This document shows, piece after piece, positions 1 through 5,346 of a stretch of DNA of 13,307 bases (positions within the stretch are counted from its first letter, which is position 1; each line of letters starts with the position of its first letter). This stretch comes from an uncultured euryarchaeote (GTDB taxonomy: Archaea; Thermoplasmatota; Poseidoniia; Poseidoniales; Poseidoniaceae). The notes beneath the pieces are model-generated. The model was not told the DNA's origin. It worked only from the letters and a program-made list of their open reading frames with translations, and did not search any database. The position numbers and the translations under genes were made by a program. The stretch is taken from the NCBI GenBank assembly GCA_937881505.1, contig CALGEM010000173.1, forward strand, positions 1 to 13,307, given 5' to 3'.

Positions 1-53
1 CCCGGGTCGCCGGCTTAGAAGGCCAGAGTGATATCCAACTACACTATACGTCC
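1..53 (-). tRNA. tRNA-Arg (anticodon TCT), 3' part cut off by the window edge
   Basis: Read on the minus strand from base 53, the sequence folds as a tRNA. It has a 7-base acceptor strand GGACGTA, then TA, and a D arm whose AGTTGG loop is closed by GTG/CAC. The anticodon stem CTGGC/GCCGG (one U-G pair) closes the loop CTTCTAA, which gives anticodon TCT and reads AGA (Arg). A 5-base variable region and the first four bases of the T stem (CGGG) reach base 1. The T loop, the 3' acceptor strand and any CCA lie outside the window, so acceptor pairing cannot be checked. The 5' end faces the peptidase gene, which is on the same strand with a 46-base gap. Confidence 0.88.
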
Positions 54-99
54 AACCCAGCCGAAAAGTATCTCTTTCATGAACTTTGAGTATGAGATA

Positions 100-705
100 T
101 CAAAGTGGACGAGCACATTTGTGACAACGAGATGGCTTCCTAACCGTCTTTCTATCCCACGTGTAGCCGCAGTGTTTGCAGGACCATGATTTTACTTTGA
201 GATCCCCTAATACAGAATCCCTCAGTCTTTGAAGCAAAGGTGATTCCGACATCTTTGGAGATGGCGCGACTTTATTGGTCAACTCATCGTGCAAAGGGGT
301 GTGAAGGGTGAGGCCAGCAGCATGCAGAAATTCATGGACAAAGGTATGCTTGTATAGGTTTTCATCTTCGAGCAGTGCCGGATGTAAGCCAATAGTTACT
401 TTACCCGGATCTAGTCTTAATCGGCGTCTTCGATTTAGCTCTGCAGAGCCTTCCTCAAATCTCGTCATACCCAATCGGTCATCATTTGCCTCAAGCCAAA
501 TGACATTGATTCTATCTTCAATCCATGGCATAAATACTGCATCAGTAACGCCAGATAATACAGCAAGCGATTCTTCTATTGCTCCATCAGGAATATGAGG
601 GCCATCATCAGGAATTGGCGTATCACCAAGCATACCTGAGTCGCCCATGGTACTGGGGATGATTGGTTGTTCATCAACTGTATGATGATTGAAAATGCTT
701 ATCAT
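100..705 (-). CDS. SprT-like zinc metallopeptidase with C-terminal zinc ribbon
   Basis: From the ATG at 705 this is a 201-residue soluble protein. It carries an HEFLH zinc-peptidase motif (His124, Glu125, His128) followed by AAGLTLH and a downstream PLHDEL, which resembles the HExxH...H..F pattern of SprT/Spartan-like proteases. The C-terminal 25 residues form a four-cysteine zinc ribbon (CKHC at 176-179, CHKC at 194-197), as in SprT-like proteins. Those proteins cleave proteins, in eukaryotes DNA-protein crosslinks; that role here is only inferred. A GTG at 735 would add 10 residues. I prefer ATG 705 because a GTATAC element lies about 25 bases upstream, which suits a leaderless transcript. 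The gene is clearly poorer in G+C than its neighbours (two 60-base rows counted by hand gave 37% and 43%; a row in msrA gave 65%), which suggests recent acquisition. A metzincin is less likely because the third histidine is one residue too far. Confidence 0.62.
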   Translation of the reverse strand: MISIFNHHTVDEQPIIPSTMGDSGMLGDTPIPDDGPHIPDGAIEESLAVLSGVTDAVFMPWIEDRINVIWLEANDDRLGMTRFEEGSAELNRRRRLRLDPGKVTIGLHPALLEDENLYKHTFVHEFLHAAGLTLHTPLHDELTNKVAPSPKMSESPLLQRLRDSVLGDLKVKSWSCKHCGYTWDRKTVRKPSRCHKCARPL

Positions 706-725
706 GGGAGTGCATTTGGCAGGAC

Positions 726-735
726 TTGTATACAC
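726..735 (-). promoter_or_regulatory. Possible TATA box for the SprT-like peptidase
   Basis: The palindromic GTATAC core (flanked as TTGTATACAC on the plus strand) is centred about 25 bases upstream of the ATG at 705 on the minus strand. That is the archaeal TATA distance if transcription starts at or next to the ATG. It also lies just before the tRNA-Ala gene, too close to serve as that gene's TATA box. There is no Shine-Dalgarno sequence before 705, which fits leaderless initiation. Confidence 0.35.
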
Positions 736-738
736 AAT

Positions 739-814
739 GGGCGTGTAGATCAGTTGGAAGATCGCTACCTTGGCATGGTAGAGGCCCCGAGTTCAAATCT
801 CGGCACGTCCACCA
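739..814 (+). tRNA. tRNA-Ala (anticodon GGC), complete with encoded CCA
   Basis: The 76-base gene folds as a full cloverleaf. The acceptor stem GGGCGTG/CACGTCC has a G3-U70 wobble pair, the classical alanine identity element. The D stem is GATC/GATC around AGTTGGAA. The anticodon stem CTACC/GGTAG closes the loop TTGGCAT, giving anticodon GGC, which reads GCC (Ala). The variable region is AGGCC and the T arm CCGAG-TTCAAAT-CTCGG. The discriminator is A at 811, followed by an encoded CCA at 812-814. No intron is visible. The 3' end is 10 bases from the stop codon of the convergent YHYH gene. Confidence 0.96.
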
Positions 815-824
815 TTCTATAGAA

Positions 825-2675
825 TTAAACGCGCCGCTGTCTGAGGAAAAGCAAGCCCAAAACCAGCATCCACATCATGGCCACCGGCGAGAACACGGGG
901 GCAGAGACAAGCGAGACTTCGGAGAGTTGTCCGCCTTGGCCGCCGCCACCGCCTCCGCCGCCTTCACAACCAGGGGGAGGAGGAGCGATGCCCGGACCCC
1001 ATGTTTCACCGAAACCTGAACAGTCCACACCGCCCCCACCACCTTCGTCGAGGAAGGTCTCACCGTGGTAGCACAGTAGGAAGTACGGGAAGCCCATGTC
1101 GCCTTCGCCGTTCATCATGGTGGAATGGTAGTGGTAGATGCCATCGGGGAATTCAGGTGTTGGCCCAAAGTGGCCGTTACACACATCAAGGTGGCCAAGT
1201 CCTGGCTCGTAGACATAGTCGTCAATGCCGTTGTAGCCCGTCTCGCCTTCTTTGAGTTTGTAGGAACTCTTCATCTCAACGACATTCATTTGGTCATCAA
1301 AGCCCCACAGGCCGTAGATGGGGTAGCCGTCCATGCCGACACCAATAACCGCTGAATGGGAGCCATTGGCGGTGTTTTGCGCCACCGCAGCTGGTGTGCT
1401 GGTGTCGTAATCGAGCATGGTTTCACCCTCTTCAGGATGCCAATGAAGGCAATTGGCGTCAGCGTGGTAGTGGAATGTTCCTCCTTGGCCGTTGTGAGCA
1501 TGACACACGCCGAGGACGATGGGTTGACGGTCCTCCTCGTAGGCATCATGCTGACTCGCCACGGCATCGCCTCCTGGACCGTCCTCAGGACCGTAAAACG
1601 GCACGCCGTTGATGGCGATAGCAACCTCCCCACGTGCTGGGGCACATTCGTAATCGCCGTTGGCTTCAGGGCAGTTCGTGGCGTCATGACCTCCCGTCGT
1701 GTCGTTGGCCGGCGAACGTGGGATGGTCCATTCGTAATTTTGCGCACGGGTGCAATCGTTGCCTTGGGAGCACGCCAATGTCGATTCAAAATCGTGATCG
1801 GGTAAACCATTGGTTGTGATGGTGATGTGCGTTTCATTCATCGTGATGCTCACCGAGCATTCGTGCGTTTCCACCGCTGCGGTCGTTAAGTCATCAACCT
1901 GTGTGATGTTCTGACCCGCTTGACAACGGAACACATCAAGCCAAAATTGACCCATGTCGGAAGAGTCGTAGGTCGGTTGGGTTGGGCCCGGTGGGTCGTC
2001 GGTGCCGTTGTCGGTTTGGTTTCCTGTGTTGTTTCCGGTGTTGTTTCCGGTGTTATTCTCCGTTTCGTTGTTGGTGTTATTGCCCGTTTCGTTTCCGTTG
2101 GTGTTGTCGGTTCCGTCATCGGTCCCGCTGTCATTTTCGTCGGCTTCATCCTCAGAGGTTGTTCGGTTGATTTCGATGAATGTGGTGTTTGATGTCGTCT
2201 CTTCGTCGTCGTGGGTGGCCGTGATGTTGAGGTAGATCTGCTCAGCACTGCTTTGGATCGTTAGCGACCAAGCACCGTCCGTATTGGGTTGCGTGGAGAT
2301 GGAAACATCCTCCTCTATACTCAATGTGACGGTGATCTCATCGGGATGGAGGTGATCGACATCACCAAGGATAGCAATGGTGGAACCGTCGTCAATCACG
2401 TTGCTGACCGTTAATACGGGAGCGGGGTGCGTGTGAAACATGGAATGCGGGTCCAGTGGCACACAATCAAAACCGTTCGCCGCTGAGGCATTGAGCACTT
2501 TTTGTGTGCCCACCAAACACGTGCTTTCTTCGACGGTTTCTTCCTCGGTGTCGTCCACGGTGTCGTCCTCGTTCACCGAAACAGGCTCGTCTTCGGGCAG
2601 CATCGTCACCAGAAGGCTGGCACCGAGAATCATCACCAAGACCAACCAGATGGCGTCGCGACCCATGGATGACAT
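825..2675 (-). CDS. YHYH-domain surface protein with sequon-rich linker and C-terminal membrane anchor
   Basis: From ATG 2675 the product has 616 residues. Residues 8-25 form a hydrophobic signal or anchor helix. An acidic stretch (26-50) and a possible Ig-like beta domain (about 85-170) follow. Residues 190-226 are a low-complexity linker of repeated N-x-T tetrapeptides, each a potential N-glycosylation sequon. The YHYH domain (about 240-545) shows FHYH (401-404), GYPIYG (450-455), GIYHYH (512-517) and FPYFLLCYHG (529-538), plus many cysteines and the histidine-rich CHAHNG. Two glycine-rich runs lead to a C-terminal helix (about 593-611) ending in RQRRV, as expected for an archaeal surface protein held by its C-terminus. 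The family's function is unknown; the paired histidines suggest metal binding, which is inference. The frame stays open to 2954, but those 93 extra residues are Arg/Cys-rich and antisense to msrA, so I rejected them. ATG 2666 is an alternative start. Confidence 0.85.
   Translation of the reverse strand: MSSMGRDAIWLVLVMILGASLLVTMLPEDEPVSVNEDDTVDDTEEETVEESTCLVGTQKVLNASAANGFDCVPLDPHSMFHTHPAPVLTVSNVIDDGSTIAILGDVDHLHPDEITVTLSIEEDVSISTQPNTDGAWSLTIQSSAEQIYLNITATHDDEETTSNTTFIEINRTTSEDEADENDSGTDDGTDNTNGNETGNNTNNETENNTGNNTGNNTGNQTDNGTDDPPGPTQPTYDSSDMGQFWLDVFRCQAGQNITQVDDLTTAAVETHECSVSITMNETHITITTNGLPDHDFESTLACSQGNDCTRAQNYEWTIPRSPANDTTGGHDATNCPEANGDYECAPARGEVAIAINGVPFYGPEDGPGGDAVASQHDAYEEDRQPIVLGVCHAHNGQGGTFHYHADANCLHWHPEEGETMLDYDTSTPAAVAQNTANGSHSAVIGVGMDGYPIYGLWGFDDQMNVVEMKSSYKLKEGETGYNGIDDYVYEPGLGHLDVCNGHFGPTPEFPDGIYHYHSTMMNGEGDMGFPYFLLCYHGETFLDEGGGGGVDCSGFGETWGPGIAPPPPGCEGGGGGGGGQGGQLSEVSLVSAPVFSPVAMMWMLVLGLLFLRQRRV
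2016..2111 (-). repeat. 12-base tandem repeat encoding an N-x-T-x linker
   Basis: About eight units of 12 bases follow one another. GTTGTTTCCGGT is exact at 2028-2039 and 2040-2051 (plus strand), and the flanking units are diverged. Read on the minus strand each unit encodes a tetrapeptide of the form N-N/E-T-G/E, so the tract makes a run of glycosylation sequons in the YHYH surface protein. The 12-base period keeps the reading frame when units are gained or lost, so its length may vary between strains. Confidence 0.8.
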
Positions 2676-2770
2676 GGATGCAGGGACGCTTATGGTGGTT
2701 TTGAATGACTCATAACGGAGGCTCAAAGTCTGAGTCAAACCTTCAAAAGCAATGCCGCCTTCCTTTTGGC

Positions 2771-3292
2771 ATGGAACGCATGATCGTCGGCGGCGGCTGC
2801 TTCTGGTGCGTTGAAGGCGCCTACAAACAAATTCACGGCGTTGAGTCTGCGCTCCCCGCCTACGCCGGCGGCCACGACCCTCATCCCACTTACCAAGCGG
2901 TCTGCAGCGGCACCACCGGTCACGCCGAGGTGGTGGAAGTTCAGTTCGACCCAAGCATCATCACCTACGAAACGCTCCTCGAGGTCTTCTTCACGGTCCA
3001 CGACCCCACCCAACTCAACCGGCAGGGCAACGATATCGGGACGCAATACAGGTCATGCATCATGCCGCTCTCAGAGGAACAACGGGCCACAGCGGAGGCC
3101 ATGATCGCCGACATGGGCAACGTGTACGACGACCCCATTGTCACCACCATTGAGGAGCCACTCCACTTCCTGATTGCTGAGAAGAAGCACCACGACTACT
3201 ATGCTCGAAATCCGTATCAGGGCTACTGCGCGGCCGTCGTGGGACCGAAAATTGCGAAGGTTCGTGCCAAGCACGCCCACCTTTACCGCTGA
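2771..3292 (+). CDS. msrA: Peptide-methionine (S)-S-oxide reductase MsrA
   Basis: This cytoplasmic repair enzyme reduces the S epimer of methionine sulfoxide in proteins, normally using thioredoxin. From ATG 2771 the protein has 173 residues, a normal length for a single-domain MsrA. It opens with the catalytic motif GGGCFWCVEG (nucleophile Cys10, with Cys13 after it). YAGGHDPHPTYQAVCSGTTGHAEVVEV (in the segment from about 33 to 59), the conserved DPTQLNRQGNDIGTQYRS region and the late QGYC, whose cysteine could act in recycling, all match the family. An in-frame ATG at 2705 would add 22 residues that do not resemble MsrA, so I prefer 2771; no clear Shine-Dalgarno sequence helps to decide. 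The gene is divergent from the YHYH gene (95 bases between starts) and convergent with the next small gene. No MsrB is visible. Confidence 0.95.
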   Translation: MERMIVGGGCFWCVEGAYKQIHGVESALPAYAGGHDPHPTYQAVCSGTTGHAEVVEVQFDPSIITYETLLEVFFTVHDPTQLNRQGNDIGTQYRSCIMPLSEEQRATAEAMIADMGNVYDDPIVTTIEEPLHFLIAEKKHHDYYARNPYQGYCAAVVGPKIAKVRAKHAHLYR

Positions 3293-3331
3293 CCAGGGCT
3301 GCTTCGCCCGATGGCGGTTTTGGTCTTCCTT

Positions 3332-3577
3332 CTAACGGGAACCGTTGACGAAAATCAAATTCACCATGAACTGGAAGATGAGAAACCACACACATCCAAC
3401 AACAGCAATCCAAAACAAGGATGGGTCTTCACCGCCGGATGCATACGAATAGACGATGATTGCGGCAGCGAGTCCGAAAACGAAGAACACCCTGTAAGCG
3501 ATGGTTGCGAAGATGCTGCCTTTTGTTGAGAGCTCGTTCCAACCGTTGAAGCCAAACCATTCTTGGATGAAACCCAT
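3332..3577 (-). CDS. Small two-helix membrane protein, unknown function
   Basis: The 81-residue product starts with an amphipathic aromatic stretch (MGFIQEWFGFNGWNEL). Two strongly hydrophobic segments follow at about 22-46 and 54-77, separated by the polar turn SGGEDPS, and the protein ends in VNGSR. The hydrophobic pattern, the start directly after a purine-rich GGGGTGG sequence (7-base spacing) and the fit between msrA and pruA support a real gene. I do not recognise a family. It is convergent with msrA (39-base gap) and divergent from pruA, with 130 bases for both promoters. The overlapping frame 3361-3588 on the same strand is a Ser-rich shadow. Confidence 0.68.
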   Translation of the reverse strand: MGFIQEWFGFNGWNELSTKGSIFATIAYRVFFVFGLAAAIIVYSYASGGEDPSLFWIAVVGCVWFLIFQFMVNLIFVNGSR

Positions 3578-3584
3578 GGAACTT

Positions 3585-3591
3585 CCACCCC
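3585..3591 (-). promoter_or_regulatory. Shine-Dalgarno sequence for the small membrane protein
   Basis: On the minus strand GGGGTGG lies 7 bases before the ATG at 3577. GGTGG pairs with the CACC of the 16S rRNA 3' end. This supports the chosen start and leader-led rather than leaderless translation for this gene. Confidence 0.5.
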
Positions 3592-3707
3592 TATCTCCTA
3601 CTTCAAACCCCCTTCAATGCAAACCCAAAACAAGTTGATTGCACCCAAAAACTTCCTCATCAACGGGATGGGTGAGGTTCAAGAGTTGCCGATGTTGACG
3701 GCGAATC

Positions 3708-5339
3708 ATGGTGAACAGCATCCCCAAACCACCGACCCCAGTCAACGAACCCGTCCTCGGCTACCTGCCGGGCAGTAAGGAACGTGCTGACCTCGAGGCC
3801 GAACTCAAGCGTCAGTCCGCCGAAGTCTTGGAAATTCCTTGCATCATCAACGGGGAGGAAGTGTTCACCGGCGATGTGGTTGAACAGGTCATGCCTCACA
3901 ACCACGGCCATGTCATCGCTCGGGTCCACATGGCCGGCGAGAAGGAAGTCAACGCCGCCATCGATGCTGCACTTGGTGCTCACGAGATGTGGTCCACCAT
4001 GGAGTGGCAGGCACGTGCCGCTATCTTCCTCAAGGCCAGTGAGATGCTCAAAGGCCCACGCCGAGCCGAAATCAACGCCTCAACGATGCTGAACCAGTCG
4101 AAGACATGCCATCAGGCCGAGATTGATTCGGCCTGCGAACTCATTGATTTCTGGCGATTCAACTCCGACTATGCTCGTCAAATCTACGAAGACCTACAAC
4201 CGCCCATCTCGCCCTCATCCATGTGGAACTCCAGCGAGGTGAGGCCCCTCGAAGGCTTTGTGTTCTCGGTCACGCCGTTCAATTTCTCAAGTATTGCCGC
4301 CAACCTGCCGTCGTGCGCCGCCATCATGGGCAACGTCGGTGTGTGGAAACCCTCTCGAAATTCCTACGTTTCCAACTACCGCTTGATGCGCCTCATGATG
4401 GACGCTGGCCTGCCCGCTGGCGTCATCAACTTCATCCCAGGCCGAGCCGCTGTTGTCGGCGATATTTGCTTGGCGCACCGCGAGTTAGCAGGTATTCACT
4501 TTACCGGCTCCACCCGCGTCTTCCGCCAAATGTGGCGAGATGTCGCCAACAATCTCGAGAACCTCAAGTCCTATCCACGCATCGTCGGTGAAACGGGTGG
4601 AAAGGACTTCATCGTCGCTCACCCCGATTGCGACCGCCAAGCCTTGCTGGTCGCCATGCTGCGTGGTGGATTCGAGTTCCAAGGGCAGAAGTGCAGCGCT
4701 GCCAGCCGAGTTTATGTGCCTCGCTCAGTTTGGGACGCCATCAAAGACGATTACGTCGCCGAGGTCAACAAAATCACCGTGGGTGATGTCAGCGATTTCA
4801 GCAACTTCCTGGGCGCAGTTATTGACAAGAAAGCCTTCGACAGCATCACCGGCTACATCGACCGTGCAGCTGCGAACCCCGATTGTGAGATCATCACCGG
4901 TGGCACCTACGACGACAGCACGGGCTACTTCATTCAGCCCACCACCATCGTGTGCAACGACCCAAAGAGCGAGACCATGGCCGAGGAAATCTTTGGCCCG
5001 GTGCTTTCAGTTCACGTCTATGAGGACGACGATTTCGAAGCCACCTTGGCCCTCTGTGATTCAACCTCGGAGTATGCGCTTACGGGCTCCATCTTCGCCA
5101 CCGACCGACGCCACATTGAGACGGCCGTCGCTGCGCTTCGCTACAGCGCTGGAAACTTCTACATCAACGACAAACCAACGGGCGCCGTGGTCGGACAACA
5201 GCCCTTTGGTGGTGCTCGTGGCAGTGGAACCAACGATAAGGCTGGCAGCCCACTGAACCTACTCCGCTGGGTCAGCCCACGCTCCATCAAGGAGACCTTT
5301 GCACCACCGCACGATTGGACCTACGGTTTCCTTGAGTGA
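3708..5339 (+). CDS. pruA: L-glutamate gamma-semialdehyde (1-pyrroline-5-carboxylate) dehydrogenase, ALDH4A1 type
   Basis: This enzyme oxidises glutamate gamma-semialdehyde, formed from pyrroline-5-carboxylate, to glutamate with NAD+; it is the second step of proline breakdown. The 543-residue protein is full length. Key aldehyde dehydrogenase residues are visible: Asn192 in TPFNFS, Lys214 in WKPS, the cofactor turn FTGSTRVF (265-272), general base Glu295 in GETGGKD, nucleophile Cys329 in GQKCSAASR, EEIFGPVLSV (426-435) and NFYINDK...GQQPFGGARGSGTNDK (483-511). As I recall the human ALDH4A1 sequence, the match runs along nearly the whole chain, including the ends, so this is the mitochondrial-type stand-alone P5C dehydrogenase rather than the C-terminal half of a bacterial PutA. 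ATG 3708 fits the family start; no good Shine-Dalgarno or TATA element is evident before it. No proline dehydrogenase gene lies in the window. Confidence 0.96.
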   Translation: MVNSIPKPPTPVNEPVLGYLPGSKERADLEAELKRQSAEVLEIPCIINGEEVFTGDVVEQVMPHNHGHVIARVHMAGEKEVNAAIDAALGAHEMWSTMEWQARAAIFLKASEMLKGPRRAEINASTMLNQSKTCHQAEIDSACELIDFWRFNSDYARQIYEDLQPPISPSSMWNSSEVRPLEGFVFSVTPFNFSSIAANLPSCAAIMGNVGVWKPSRNSYVSNYRLMRLMMDAGLPAGVINFIPGRAAVVGDICLAHRELAGIHFTGSTRVFRQMWRDVANNLENLKSYPRIVGETGGKDFIVAHPDCDRQALLVAMLRGGFEFQGQKCSAASRVYVPRSVWDAIKDDYVAEVNKITVGDVSDFSNFLGAVIDKKAFDSITGYIDRAAANPDCEIITGGTYDDSTGYFIQPTTIVCNDPKSETMAEEIFGPVLSVHVYEDDDFEATLALCDSTSEYALTGSIFATDRRHIETAVAALRYSAGNFYINDKPTGAVVGQQPFGGARGSGTNDKAGSPLNLLRWVSPRSIKETFAPPHDWTYGFLE

Positions 5340-5346
5340 TTCACTC
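5334..5346. other. 13-base palindrome between convergent stop codons
   Basis: GAGTGA-T-TCACTC is a perfect inverted repeat with a one-base centre. It contains the pruA stop (TGA at 5337-5339) and ends directly before the stop of the convergent giant gene (5347-5349). It has no T tract on either side. It may be chance or a weak bidirectional 3'-end element; a hairpin with a one-base loop would be strained. Confidence 0.3.

Noticed and set aside
739..825. Integration (att) site at the tRNA-Ala 3' end
   Set aside because: I looked for a second copy of the T-arm/acceptor segment in the window and did not see one, and no integrase gene is present.
1286..1837. 183-residue open frame within the YHYH gene
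   Set aside because: It is the same strand in another frame, with a Thr/Arg/Pro-rich composition typical of a shadow.
2676..2954. N-terminal 93-residue extension of the YHYH protein
   Set aside because: The extra residues are Arg- and Cys-rich, lie antisense to msrA, and would place the clear hydrophobic signal helix in the interior of the protein.
3668..3778. Short open frame starting at ATG 3668 before pruA
   Set aside because: It runs out of frame into pruA, and its sequence shows no recognisable features.
4540..5256. 238-residue open frame on the plus strand inside pruA
   Set aside because: It is out of frame within a very well-supported gene and is rich in Ser, Thr, Pro and Arg without any domain.
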